This document shows, piece after piece, positions 8,801 through 16,979 of a stretch of DNA of 44,674 nucleotides. The first letter of the stretch is position 1, and each line of letters begins with the position of its first letter. Source of the DNA: an uncultured Bacteroidales bacterium (GTDB lineage: Bacteria > Bacteroidota > Bacteroidia > Bacteroidales > UBA932); contig ONKE01000043.1 in assembly GCA_900318355.1 (NCBI GenBank), forward strand, positions 1-44,674, given 5' to 3'. Made by a program: the position numbers and the translations under genes. A model generated the notes under the pieces. That model did not search any database and had not been told where the DNA came from. It saw only the letters and a program-made list of their open reading frames with translations.

Positions 8801-11335
8801 TTCTCGACCGACAAGAAATCCTACCAGGCAGGTGAAACCGTCACCGTCTACATTCCCGCGGCTGAAGGACGCGCGCTCGTCTCGATTGAAAACGCAGCCG
8901 GCGTCCTGAGCCAGAAGTGGGTCACCACCTCCACCGCTTCCGACACCCAGTACAAGTTCAAGGTCACGCCCGAAATGGCGCCGAACTTCTACATCCACAT
9001 CACCCTGGTCCAGCCTCATAAAAACACCGCCGAAGGCCAGCCTATCCGCATGTATGGCGTCCAGCCGGTGCTGGTGAACGACCCGGCTTCAAGACTCGAG
9101 CCTGTCATCAGCATGGCCGACGCAGTCCATCCGGAAGAGACGTTTGCGGTGAAAGTGAGCGAAAAGTCAGGCAAGACCATGACCTACACCCTCGCACTCG
9201 TGGATGAAGGTCTGCTGGACATCACCGGATTCAAGACTCCCGACCCGTGGAACGCGATGTATGCCCGCGAGGCTCTCAGCGTCCGCACGTGGGATCTCTA
9301 CGACGCCGTCATCGGCGCATTCGGCGGCCACTTCCCCACCATGCTGCAGGTCGGCGGCGACGAAGACGTCATGGTCGGCAACAGGAAAGACAACCGCTTC
9401 AACCCGGTGGTCAAAGTCCTCGGGCCGTTCACCCTGAAGTCTGGCAGCCAGACCCACAAGATCACCCTTCCCATGTATGTCGGCAGCATCCGCGTCATGG
9501 TGGTAGCCGGACACGACGGAGCATTCGGCAACGCCGAGAAGGCCGTTGCTGTGCGCAATCCTCTCATGGTGCTTCCGACCCTGCCGCGCGTGCTCGGAAC
9601 CAATGAGAAAGTTTCCCTCCCGGTCAATGTCTTCGCCCTCGAAGAGGCCGTCAAGCAGGCCGACGTAAAGGTTTCGGTCGAAGGCCCCGTCAAGATAGCA
9701 GGTGCCGACAGCCGCAGCGTCTCCTTTGCCAAGCCTGGCGACGAGCTCGTCTCCTTCCAGCTTGAAACCACCGGAGAGGAAGGCATCGCACGGGTGACCG
9801 TCAGTGCCGGCGGCAGCGGCCACAAGGCCTCCGAGACCATCTCCATCGCAGTCCGCAACCCCAACCCGGTCAGCATCGCAATGCAGCGTCAGCTCATTGA
9901 TGCCGGCGGCGCGGCCGAATTCGTCTACCAGCCCTTCGTCGCAGACGACAAGAGCTATGCAAGCCTGACTCTGTCAAGCTTCCCCGCTATCGACTTCAAC
10001 GCCAACTTCGCATGGTTCGGCGATTACGTCTACTCCTGCACCGAGCAGCTCTCCGCGCGCGGACTCAACCTTATCTACACCCGCGAGCTACTCTCCGACG
10101 AAAACAAGGCCAAGGCCGACGAGGCCATCGAAGGCATCCTGTCGGCGATTTACACCCGCCAGCTGCCCGACGGCGGCTTCGCCTACTGGCCCGGAATGAC
10201 CGTCGCCTCGACGTGGGTGTCCTCAATGGCCGGCCAGTTCCTGACCGAAGCCTCGGGCAAGGGCGTCAAGGTGGGCAAGCAGGTGCTCTCCGCCTGGCAG
10301 AAATTCCAGGCGAATGCCAGCCAGAACTACCGTAAATCCAACCAGCAGGGCCTCTACGACCTCGACCAGGCCTATCGTCTCTACACTCTTGCCCTAGCCG
10401 GCAAGGCCGATGCGGCGGCGATGAACCGCCTCAAGGAGACCGACGGACTCAGCTACCAGGCCCGCCTGATGCTCGCAAGCGCCTATGCGCTCAGCGGCAA
10501 GAAGGCAATCGCCAAGGAGATGATAGGAGAAAAGCAGCGTATCGAAGCCTATAGCGACGCCGTGACCTTCGGCTCCTCTCTGCGCGACCAGGCCATCGCA
10601 CTTGAAACCCAGGTACTTGTCGACGACATTGCCGGTGCAATGGAGACTGCTCAAGAAGTTGCCGACGCCTTCGGCCGCGGCTATGCTTCGACCCAGGAGC
10701 GCGCCTTCGCCTCCGTGGCCATGTCCCGCCTGGCCGCCAAGGTCGGCACAGGCAACATTTCCGCAGAGGTTGACGGCAAGCAGTTCAAGAGCAAGCTCAC
10801 TTCCGGCAGCATGGCAATCCGTCCCGAAGCCGGCAGCGTCAATGTCAAGAACACTTCGGAAGGAACGCTCTACGCAACCCTCGTGACCGCGAGCCCTGTT
10901 CCCGTAGCTTCCGCCCAGGCCAATGGTCTGCGCCTGAAAGTGAGCTACACAGGCGAAAACGGAGCTGTCCTCAACCCCGCCGCACTTCGTCAGGGCACAG
11001 ACTTCACCGCAACGGTTACCGTCACCAACACCTCCCTCGGCAAGGACTACACCAACCTCGCCCTGATGGAAATGATTCCTTCGGGATGGGAGATCGTCAA
11101 CGAACGCCTGCTCGGCACTGTGTCCAGCCAGAATTCCTATGACTATCAGGACATTCGCGACGACAGGAGCATCTGGTACTTCAGCCTGCCTCTCGGCACC
11201 TCGAAGACTTTCAAACTGCGCCTGCGCGCAGCCTACGAAGGCACCTTCAGCCTGCCGGCCGTAACTTGCGAAGCAATGTACGACGCCCGCATCAACGCCT
11301 GCACGGCCAGCGGTACTGCCGTTGTAAGCAAATAG
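5867..11335 (+). CDS. Bacterial alpha-2-macroglobulin lipoprotein with thioester
   Basis: A giant (1822-residue) protease-trap protein. The signal peptide ends at lipobox LTSC with C22 as lipidated cysteine, so it should sit in the periplasm on a membrane anchor. A series of macroglobulin (MG) beta-sandwich domains fills the N-terminal two thirds. A thioester motif C1391-T-E-Q1394 precedes an alpha/alpha thioester domain (about 1380-1660), and a bacterial MG10-type domain closes the protein. In this family a protease cuts a bait region, the molecule collapses around it, and the thioester crosslinks the attacker. It is somewhat longer than E. coli YfhM (about 1650) but usual for Bacteroidota. 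The next gene is its classic partner, PBP1C, overlapping by one base. Confidence 0.95.
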   Translation: MKFSRLLRGFLLAALLIQLTSCGSRAVQTPGTEFATYVKAFTGGRISDGSAIQVRLGVMPDQSVDPTSLFSFSPSLKGSARYSGSDIVEFVPEAGALKPGQTYKCSFDLGKALGLKEKELQKFPFGFQIAQKEASIESDGVYFNRDEPLNAYVSGYIRSSEHLGEEQVREMFSAPKDVEEPYFELTEVDASTWAFATGPYTRQAKDRTVKVALKDAGTGFKTSGDVAFNIPGTESPFEVTEAILTPGKSPNVTVYFTQPLENMNLSGIFSLYGGGRYNISLGSNFIRADFERLSDEGVTVEIGEGLKQRGGQRFGKTFSRKFEAGEAVPAVEFPFEGNILPDTKDVVIPFRAVNLSAVDLRIIKIYEDNVLSFLQDNTLSGQSDLRRSGRLVYSKQIRLDDDPERDLHRWNDYSVNLSGLFRKEPGAIYRIRIAFCKEYSLYGKQFASASNGLVELASSGLTAEDEAVWDTPDPWYYDNFANWDEYEWQDRDNPLTPSFYMDADRFPVVNLLASDLGVIAKYADGDQIWTAVTDLNTAAPAKGADIQVYNYQLRQIGKAKTDGEGLAEIPVSGRPFAVVARKGNSTSYLKVQDGLEKSLSRFDVGGRRLEKGLKAFIYGERGVWRPGDTLHVTAILQDKGERLPDNHPAALEIYTPQGQFYGKQVCGSSTDGFYTFNVVTKSDDPTGVWNAYLKVGGASFHKSLRIETVKPNRLKIDLQLGDKVLRAGNRTRIDLGAKWLTGPAAAGLGAKAVLNLGRGTTRIPGFEKYTFNNPTATFSGSETKIVDTRLDGNGSSSTSVLLPSASDAPGMLSATLVTTVEEPGGDVSFTTTTVPFSPFSAYVGIQSPAEQDKDLETDKANVFRIAVVDPDGNRVSGHNLEYRIYKLSWSWWWESRAEELASYVNSSDAQICASGKLVSAASDNTVSFQVDYPEWGRYLLLVKDRTGGHVSGQTFVVDWPAYRGRADRRDPSALTMLTFSTDKKSYQAGETVTVYIPAAEGRALVSIENAAGVLSQKWVTTSTASDTQYKFKVTPEMAPNFYIHITLVQPHKNTAEGQPIRMYGVQPVLVNDPASRLEPVISMADAVHPEETFAVKVSEKSGKTMTYTLALVDEGLLDITGFKTPDPWNAMYAREALSVRTWDLYDAVIGAFGGHFPTMLQVGGDEDVMVGNRKDNRFNPVVKVLGPFTLKSGSQTHKITLPMYVGSIRVMVVAGHDGAFGNAEKAVAVRNPLMVLPTLPRVLGTNEKVSLPVNVFALEEAVKQADVKVSVEGPVKIAGADSRSVSFAKPGDELVSFQLETTGEEGIARVTVSAGGSGHKASETISIAVRNPNPVSIAMQRQLIDAGGAAEFVYQPFVADDKSYASLTLSSFPAIDFNANFAWFGDYVYSCTEQLSARGLNLIYTRELLSDENKAKADEAIEGILSAIYTRQLPDGGFAYWPGMTVASTWVSSMAGQFLTEASGKGVKVGKQVLSAWQKFQANASQNYRKSNQQGLYDLDQAYRLYTLALAGKADAAAMNRLKETDGLSYQARLMLASAYALSGKKAIAKEMIGEKQRIEAYSDAVTFGSSLRDQAIALETQVLVDDIAGAMETAQEVADAFGRGYASTQERAFASVAMSRLAAKVGTGNISAEVDGKQFKSKLTSGSMAIRPEAGSVNVKNTSEGTLYATLVTASPVPVASAQANGLRLKVSYTGENGAVLNPAALRQGTDFTATVTVTNTSLGKDYTNLALMEMIPSGWEIVNERLLGTVSSQNSYDYQDIRDDRSIWYFSLPLGTSKTFKLRLRAAYEGTFSLPAVTCEAMYDARINACTASGTAVVSK

Positions 11336-13566
11336 TGACAGGGCGGAAACATACCATTTTGAAACCGGTACTGCTGTCTGTGACGGCAGTACTGGTTTTA
11401 TGGTATCTTCTGTGTCTGCCCCGCGACCTTTTCAAAGGCACGCCCTACTCCACCGTAGTCCTCGACCGCAGCGGCGAACTTCTCGGGGCGAGAATCGCCG
11501 ACGACGGGCAGTGGCGTTTTCCGCCGTGCGACACGGTTCCCGAGCGCTATGCCAAGGCCGTCATACAGTTCGAAGACAAGTATTTCCGCTGGCATCCAGG
11601 CGTAAACCCCGTGGCTATAGCCCGGGCCGCCATCGGCAACCTGAGGGCCGGGCGGGTGACAAGCGGTGGCAGCACCATCACGATGCAGGTCATCCGCATT
11701 TCCCGCAGGCGCGAGCGCAACATCTGGCAGAAAGGCATAGAAGCAATCCTCGCGACACGTTTGGAACTGCGCTGCAGCAAAAAGAAAATACTGGCCCTGT
11801 ATGCTTCACACGCCCCGTTCGGGGGCAACGTGGTCGGCCTGGAAGCCGCGTCATGGCGCTATTTCGGCCGTCCGGCATCGGAACTTAGCTGGGGTGAGGC
11901 CGCGACGCTCGCCATCCTCCCCAACGCCCCGTCCAGCATACACCCGGGGCGCAACCGGCAGCTTCTGCTCGACAAGCGCAACCGCCTGCTGCACAATCTG
12001 CTGTCCGCCGGTGTCCTGGATTCGCTGACCTGTGAGCTTGCCTGCGACGAGCCTCTCCCCGACCAGCCTGTCCCCCTGCCGGCATATGCCCCTCACCTTA
12101 CCGAATGGTATGCGTCAACGCAGCGCGGGCAACAGGTCCGCACCGCCATCGACCTCCCCTTGCAGCGCCGCGTCGAAGCAATGACCGACCGCTGGAGCGA
12201 CGAACTGGACCGAACCGGCATCCAGGACCTTGCCGCAGTTGTCATGGACATTCATTCGGGGGAACTTATCGCATATGTCGGCAACGCTTCGCAACAACGC
12301 CAGCGTCCTGGCCGGCAGGTGGATATCGCCCGTTCGCCACGGAGCACCGGCAGCGTACTCAAACCGCTGCTCTACTGCGCTCTGCTACAGGAAGGAAGCA
12401 TTCTCCCCTACACCCTGCTGCCTGACGTTCCCATCAACCTCAACGGCTTCTCGCCGCAGAATTTCGACCTGCAGTTCTATGGCGCAGTCCCGGCGTCAGA
12501 AGCCCTCGCGCGTTCGCTCAACGTGCCTGCGGTCCACATGCTGAGAGACTACGGCGTGCCGAAATTCCAGGACCTGCTCCGCAACCTCGGCATGACGACC
12601 CTCACGCGGGATCCGGCCGACTACGGACTGTCGCTGATCCTTGGCGGGGCCGAGGGTACACTGCTCGACATAACAGGTATTTACGCCCGCCTGTCGCGCT
12701 GCTATCAGGGACTTGAAGAAGATTGTCCGCTGAAAGACCGCACCGCACTCTGGTACACTTTCGACGCCCTCAAGGAGGTCAGCCGCCCCGACGAGCTGGA
12801 CTGGCGACTGGTACGTTCCGTCCGGAAAGTAGCCTGGAAAACGGGCACGAGCTACGGCTTCCGCGACGCCTGGGCGGTGGGAGTTACAACGGACTACGCA
12901 GTAGGCGTATGGGTCGGCAATGCCCAGGGACAGGGCGTACCGGGGCTTACCGGCGCACGCACCGCCGGACCGGTGATGTTCGACCTTCTGGGACTGCTTC
13001 CCCGCCACGCTAACGCGGAAAATGCCTATGCCGCCGACGGCTGGTTCCTGCCTCCAGTCTACGGAGAATACATCCGGGCGGAGGTCTGCCCCGAATCCGG
13101 CTTCCTGCGCGGACACGCCTGCGAAAGGGCGGATACGCTGATATTGCCGGTTGCAGCCCAGCGGAGCGCCCCATGCCCCTACCACCAGGTCATCGACGGC
13201 GAAAGCCGCTTCCTGCTTCCTCCGCGCATGGAATGGTTCTACCGCCAGCATCATCCGGAATACCGCCCTCTCCAGGGCGCCCAGTCAGACCGTCAGCTGG
13301 AATTCATCTACCCCGAGCCGGGCAGCACCATCACCATTCCGCGCCAGCTGGACGGTTCGATGGGCAGCATCGTCTTCAACCTGGCCCACCGCGACCCGTC
13401 CATGCAGGTATTCTGGCACCTGGACAACGAATACGTGGGCGAGACGCGGCTTATCCACCAGCTCAGCCTGACGCCTCCCCCGGGCGACCACGTCATGACC
13501 GCCGTCGACGAGCAGGGCAACTCCACTGCCGTCCGGTTCACCGTCGCATATTATCAGAATAACTAG
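11335..13566 (+). CDS. pbpC: Penicillin-binding protein 1C (bifunctional transglycosylase/transpeptidase)
   Basis: A class A PBP that polymerises and may crosslink peptidoglycan on the outer face of the inner membrane. A membrane anchor (about 10-28) is followed by a GT51 transglycosylase domain with catalytic E80 in QFEDK and the GGSTITMQ motif. The transpeptidase domain has S340 in SVLK and K502 in KTGTSYG, and a C-terminal BiPBP_C domain (about 650-740) marks the 1C subclass. The GTG at 11335 overlaps the A2M stop (TAGTG) and gives a short positive N-terminus. A TTG at 11359 is the alternative, and an in-frame ATG at 11266 would overlap A2M by 70 nt and is unlikely. Pairing with A2M is widespread and suggests wall repair after protease attack. 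Confidence 0.95.
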   Translation: MTGRKHTILKPVLLSVTAVLVLWYLLCLPRDLFKGTPYSTVVLDRSGELLGARIADDGQWRFPPCDTVPERYAKAVIQFEDKYFRWHPGVNPVAIARAAIGNLRAGRVTSGGSTITMQVIRISRRRERNIWQKGIEAILATRLELRCSKKKILALYASHAPFGGNVVGLEAASWRYFGRPASELSWGEAATLAILPNAPSSIHPGRNRQLLLDKRNRLLHNLLSAGVLDSLTCELACDEPLPDQPVPLPAYAPHLTEWYASTQRGQQVRTAIDLPLQRRVEAMTDRWSDELDRTGIQDLAAVVMDIHSGELIAYVGNASQQRQRPGRQVDIARSPRSTGSVLKPLLYCALLQEGSILPYTLLPDVPINLNGFSPQNFDLQFYGAVPASEALARSLNVPAVHMLRDYGVPKFQDLLRNLGMTTLTRDPADYGLSLILGGAEGTLLDITGIYARLSRCYQGLEEDCPLKDRTALWYTFDALKEVSRPDELDWRLVRSVRKVAWKTGTSYGFRDAWAVGVTTDYAVGVWVGNAQGQGVPGLTGARTAGPVMFDLLGLLPRHANAENAYAADGWFLPPVYGEYIRAEVCPESGFLRGHACERADTLILPVAAQRSAPCPYHQVIDGESRFLLPPRMEWFYRQHHPEYRPLQGAQSDRQLEFIYPEPGSTITIPRQLDGSMGSIVFNLAHRDPSMQVFWHLDNEYVGETRLIHQLSLTPPPGDHVMTAVDEQGNSTAVRFTVAYYQNN

Positions 13567-13579
13567 ACGAAAAAAAGCG

Positions 13580-13587
13580 TATCTTTG
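13580..13587 (+). promoter_or_regulatory. -7 box for the CobW-family gene
   Basis: TATCTTTG lies 20 nt before the start codon at 13608 and 13 nt after the pbpC stop. It suggests that the GTPase gene has its own transcription start although no terminator separates it from pbpC. Confidence 0.6.
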
Positions 13588-13607
13588 CACCGTCAAATAA
13601 ACGTATT

Positions 13608-14765
13608 ATGCCAACAATCTATAATGAACCCCGCCAGATTCCGGTCCTGCTGCTTACAGGCTATCTCGGAAGCGGGAAAACAACTCTTCTCAACCGCATC
13701 CTCTCCAACCGCAAAGGCATCAAATTCGCCGTCATCGTCAACGACCTGGGCGAAGTCAACATCGACGCCGACCTTATCGAAAAAGGCGGCATCGTCGGCC
13801 AGACAGACGACAGCCTGGTGGCCCTGCAAAACGGATGCATCTGCTGCACGCTCAAGATGGACCTCGTCGCTCAGTTGGCCGACCTGACCCGCGGCGGCAA
13901 GTTCGACTACATAGTCATCGAAGCCAGCGGCATCTGCGAACCCGCCCCTATCGCGCAGACCATCAGCACCTTGCCTCAGCTCATGCCTCAATACGGCAGC
14001 AACATGGACCTCCCCTACGTCGACAGCATCGTCACCGTGGTCGACGCCCTGCGGATGAGGGACGAGTTCGACGGCGGCGCAGCTCTCGAAAGGGACGACA
14101 TCGACGACGAAGACCTCGAGCGCCTGGTCATCGAACAGATCGAATTCTGCAACATAGTCCTGCTTAACAAGGCTTCAGAAATCACTCCTGACCAGCTTGG
14201 CAAACTCCGCAGCATAGTCCTGAGCATCAACCCCGGAGCTAAGGTGCTCGCCTGCGACTATGGCGACATCGACCTCGACGAAATCATCTACACGGGCATG
14301 TTCGACTTCGAGCAGGTCGCGACTTCCGCCGCATGGATCGCCGCCATCGAAGGCGAAGAGGATGAAGAAGGGCACGAAGAGGGCGAAGCGCTCGAATATG
14401 GCATAGACACTCATGTGTGGTATCGCCGCAAGCCCATGGACCTCAACAAGTTCGACCATTTCGTCGCAACCAAGTGGCCCAAAAATATCATCCGCGCAAA
14501 GGGTCTCTGCTATTTCAGCGACGACACGTCGAAATGCTACCTCTACGAGCAGGCTGGCCGTCAGAAAACCATCCGCGACGCCGGGTTGTGGTACGCCTCC
14601 ATGCCGAAAGACCAGCTCGAAGACATGCTGCAGCGTAGCGCCCTGCTCCGCCGCGACTGGGATCCCGAATACGGCGACAGGATGCAAAAGATAGTCTTCA
14701 TAGGACAGAACCTCGACAAGGAGGCCATCGACCAAATGATGGACTCCTGTCTGCAGGACGACTGA
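13608..14765 (+). CDS. CobW/ZNG-family GTP-binding metallochaperone
   Basis: A 385-residue G3E-family P-loop GTPase. The Walker A motif is GYLGSGKT (18-25) and the family metal-binding motif is C77-I-C79-C80. An NKAS base-recognition motif lies near 185, and the CobW C-terminal domain covers about 265-375. An acidic, histidine-containing loop (about 245-262) between the two domains is a further likely metal-binding site. Members deliver zinc or cobalt to target enzymes using GTP. The target is not shown here, as neither cobalamin genes nor Zur-regulated zinc genes adjoin it. It has its own -7 box and ends at a strong terminator. Confidence 0.92.
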   Translation: MPTIYNEPRQIPVLLLTGYLGSGKTTLLNRILSNRKGIKFAVIVNDLGEVNIDADLIEKGGIVGQTDDSLVALQNGCICCTLKMDLVAQLADLTRGGKFDYIVIEASGICEPAPIAQTISTLPQLMPQYGSNMDLPYVDSIVTVVDALRMRDEFDGGAALERDDIDDEDLERLVIEQIEFCNIVLLNKASEITPDQLGKLRSIVLSINPGAKVLACDYGDIDLDEIIYTGMFDFEQVATSAAWIAAIEGEEDEEGHEEGEALEYGIDTHVWYRRKPMDLNKFDHFVATKWPKNIIRAKGLCYFSDDTSKCYLYEQAGRQKTIRDAGLWYASMPKDQLEDMLQRSALLRRDWDPEYGDRMQKIVFIGQNLDKEAIDQMMDSCLQDD

Positions 14766-14798
14766 CAAAAAAACCGCTCTTTCCGAGCGGTTTTTTTA
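14766..14798. terminator. Bidirectional intrinsic terminator between the CobW-family gene and glyA
   Basis: AAAAAAACCGCTC and GAGCGGTTTTTTT form a near-perfect hairpin flanked by A and T runs on both sides. It can therefore stop transcription from either of the converging genes. It starts right after the CobW-family stop codon and touches the glyA stop codon. Confidence 0.95.
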
Positions 14799-16130
14799 AT
14801 ACCTGTTAAGCGGACGGCCGGAGGTGATCATGTGGACCTTGCGGCGAACTTCGTCGAGGACCGCCACATGTTCGGCGAGATCGGCCGCGACCGGCTCTTT
14901 CGCGGAAAGGGCGTCGGCGTTTGCAGCAGCCGAGGTCAGGACCTTGTCTATCAGATCGACGATATCGAGCATGTCTTTCTGGACGAATCCGCGCGAGGTC
15001 ACGGCCGGCGTACCGATCCTGAGACCCGAGGTCTGGAACGGGGAACGGCTGTCGAAGGGGACCATGTTCTTGTTGACGGTAATGTCGGCCTTGACGAGTT
15101 CCTTTTCGGCAAGCTTTCCGGTAAGATTCGGAAACTTGGTGCGCAAGTCTATAAGCATCAGGTGGTTGTCAGTGCCGCCGGAGATAACCTTATAGCCCTT
15201 GCCGAGGAATGCTCCGCACATAGCCTGGGCATTGGCGAGAACCTGCTTCTGATATTCGACATATTCGGGCTGGAGGGCCTCGTAGAAGGCCACGGCCTTG
15301 GCGGCTATGACATGCTCAAGCGGACCGCCCTGCACGCCGGGGAACACGCTGGAATCGAGGATGGCGCTCATCTTCTTCACGACGCCCTTGGGGGTGGTAA
15401 CGCCCCACGGATTGTCGAAATCCTTGCCCATGAGGATGACTCCGCCACGCGGCCCACGAAGGGTCTTGTGGGTGGTTGAAGTGACAATGTGGGCATATTT
15501 CACAGGGTTCTTCAGAAGACCGGCGGCGATAAGGCCTGCGGTATGGGCCATGTCGACCCAGAATATTGCACCCACCTTGTCGGCGATTGCGCGCATGCGC
15601 TCATAGTCCCATTCGCGGGAATAGGCCGACGCGCCGCCGATAATCAGCTTGGGCTTGCATTCCAGCGCCTTACGTTCCATAGCGTCGTAGTCGATCCGGC
15701 CGGTTTCAGGGTCGAGGCCATAGGCGACGGCGTGGTAGAGAATGCCGGAAGCGTTGACCGGAGAGCCATGGGTAAGGTGACCTCCCTGCGAAAGATCGAG
15801 GCCCATGAAGGTGTCGCCGGGCTTGAGGCATGCCATTGTGACGGCCATGTTGGCCTGGGCGCCGGAATGGGGCTGGACATTGGCGTATTCGGCATCGTAA
15901 AGCTTGCAGAGGCGGTCGATGGCAATCTGCTCTATTTGGTCAACTACCTCGCATCCGCCGTAGTAGCGGCGTCCGGGATATCCCTCGGCGTATTTGTTGG
16001 TGCAAATAGAACCCATGGCCTCAAGTACTTGATTGGAAACGTAATTTTCCGAGGCAATAAGTTCAAGGCCGGAGCTCTGGCGCTCACGTTCTGCTTTGAT
16101 AAGGTCAAAGACCTGTAGATCCTGTTTCAT
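14796..16130 (-). CDS. glyA: Serine hydroxymethyltransferase
   Basis: A PLP enzyme that interconverts serine and glycine while loading tetrahydrofolate with a one-carbon unit in the cytoplasm. The fold-type I aminotransferase pattern is complete: LELIASENY near residue 25, the GRRYYGGC folate-site stretch near 55, and the PLP lysine K222 in [13 protein letters not shown]. At 444 residues it is somewhat longer than the E. coli enzyme (417). Bacteroidota members often carry such inserts and C-terminal extensions. It is monocistronic, divergent from the methyltransferase gene, with a TATATTTG box upstream. Confidence 0.98.
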   Translation of the reverse strand: MKQDLQVFDLIKAERERQSSGLELIASENYVSNQVLEAMGSICTNKYAEGYPGRRYYGGCEVVDQIEQIAIDRLCKLYDAEYANVQPHSGAQANMAVTMACLKPGDTFMGLDLSQGGHLTHGSPVNASGILYHAVAYGLDPETGRIDYDAMERKALECKPKLIIGGASAYSREWDYERMRAIADKVGAIFWVDMAHTAGLIAAGLLKNPVKYAHIVTSTTHKTLRGPRGGVILMGKDFDNPWGVTTPKGVVKKMSAILDSSVFPGVQGGPLEHVIAAKAVAFYEALQPEYVEYQKQVLANAQAMCGAFLGKGYKVISGGTDNHLMLIDLRTKFPNLTGKLAEKELVKADITVNKNMVPFDSRSPFQTSGLRIGTPAVTSRGFVQKDMLDIVDLIDKVLTSAAANADALSAKEPVAADLAEHVAVLDEVRRKVHMITSGRPLNRY

Positions 16131-16153
16131 CAGAGATGGTCATTAGTATCGCA

Positions 16154-16161
16154 CAAATATA
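16154..16161 (-). promoter_or_regulatory. -7 box for glyA
   Basis: TATATTTG on the minus strand lies 23 nt before the glyA start codon and matches TAnnTTTG. The divergent methyltransferase promoter is 21 bp away, so the two cannot both have separate full upstream regions. Confidence 0.6.
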
Positions 16162-16182
16162 CGAAGGAATTTCGTTTTTTGC

Positions 16183-16190
16183 TATCTTTG
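16183..16190 (+). promoter_or_regulatory. -7 box for the SpoU-family methyltransferase, implying a leaderless mRNA
   Basis: TATCTTTG ends only 4 nt before the ATG at 16195. With the usual distance from this box to the start site, transcription would begin at or within a base or two of the start codon, giving a leaderless message. Confidence 0.6.
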
Positions 16191-16194
16191 CGAC

Positions 16195-16728
16195 ATGAAA
16201 GACCGCAAAAAAAACAATTTCGAGCTTGGGCGCATCAGCGCGGAAGAATACCGTCAGAGGGCACATTCCGGCCTCGCCGTAGTGCTGGACAACATCCGCA
16301 GCGCACACAACGTCGGCTCGGCCTTCCGCAGCGCCGACGCCTTCGGGGCGGAGAAACTCTGGCTCTGCGGCATCTGCGCCACTCCCCCCTCGCCCGAAAT
16401 CCACAAGTCCGCCCTCGGCGCGGAAGACAGCGTCCCGTGGGAACACTCTCAGGACACCATTGCGGTCATCAGCCGGTTGCAGCAAGAAGGCTGGACCGTC
16501 CTCGCCGTCGAGCAGACCGTCAACTCGGTAAGCCTCGAGCAATTCCAGCCTGAACCAGGCCGTCGCTACGCCCTCGTCTTCGGCAACGAAGTCTTCGGCG
16601 TCCAACAGGAGGCCGTCGACGCCTGCAACGCCTCCCTCGAAATTCCCCAATGGGGCACCAAGCACTCCCTGAACGTCTCCGTCAGCATCGGCGTCCTCCT
16701 CTGGCACTTCGCCTCAAAGATGCACTAG
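16195..16728 (+). CDS. SpoU/TrmH-family RNA 2'-O-methyltransferase
   Basis: A 177-residue SPOUT methyltransferase that should methylate a ribose in tRNA or rRNA using SAM. All three SpoU motifs are visible: NIRSAHNVGSAFRSADAFG (about 33-51), LVFGNEVFGV (about 125-134) and a C-terminal stretch with GTKHSLNVSVSIGV (about 151-164). The last two form the knot that binds SAM. It lacks the N-terminal RNA-binding domain of RlmB-type enzymes and is closest to short TrmH/TrmL-like proteins. The exact RNA target is not predictable. The start is fixed by the adjacent promoter box and the lack of earlier in-frame starts. Confidence 0.9.
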   Translation: MKDRKKNNFELGRISAEEYRQRAHSGLAVVLDNIRSAHNVGSAFRSADAFGAEKLWLCGICATPPSPEIHKSALGAEDSVPWEHSQDTIAVISRLQQEGWTVLAVEQTVNSVSLEQFQPEPGRRYALVFGNEVFGVQQEAVDACNASLEIPQWGTKHSLNVSVSIGVLLWHFASKMH

Positions 16729-16979
16729 TTACCCAGCCAGGCGAAGGGTTCCGGAACGAATAGGGCGGAAACGGATAGTGCGAGGGGCGGAGCGCCGGAT
16801 CGTGTGTTGACGAAGCGCTGGGGTGCGTGGGGATTGTGGAGGGAACGGTGACGCGGAGCGGCAGGACGGCGGTTGTTTGAGGACGTTAGATGGCCCCCAC
16901 CCGTAGTGCAGGTGGGGACCATACCGTTAATTCCATGATTTTCAGCGAATTATCCTCCACGCGCTACCAGTCATGCGGA
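16729..16979. other. Intergenic G-rich spacer with a hairpin
   Basis: No gene is recognised between the converging methyltransferase and beta-galactosidase genes. The plus strand is unusually G-rich and holds short repeated strings of the type GACGCGGAG and GGGCGGA, which recall the tandem repeats at 43532-43670. The only defined structure is a hairpin, CCCCACC/GGTGGGG (16895-16901 with 16911-16917). Confidence 0.5.
16895..16917. terminator. Hairpin between convergent genes, possible terminator
   Basis: A 7-bp G+C-rich stem with a 9-nt loop lies 63 bp past the end of the beta-galactosidase gene. No U-tract follows on either strand, so intrinsic termination is uncertain. Its position between two convergent genes is the main argument. 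Confidence 0.35.

Noticed and set aside
11266-11334. ATG at 11266 as start of pbpC
   Set aside because: It would overlap A2M by 70 nt and give a hydrophilic N-terminus unlike PBP1C. GTG at 11335 or TTG at 11359 fit better.
16725-16922. 65-codon minus-strand frame between the methyltransferase and beta-galactosidase genes
   Set aside because: It is Pro/Arg/Ala-rich without predicted structure and is explained by the G-rich plus strand. No promoter box or homology was recognised.
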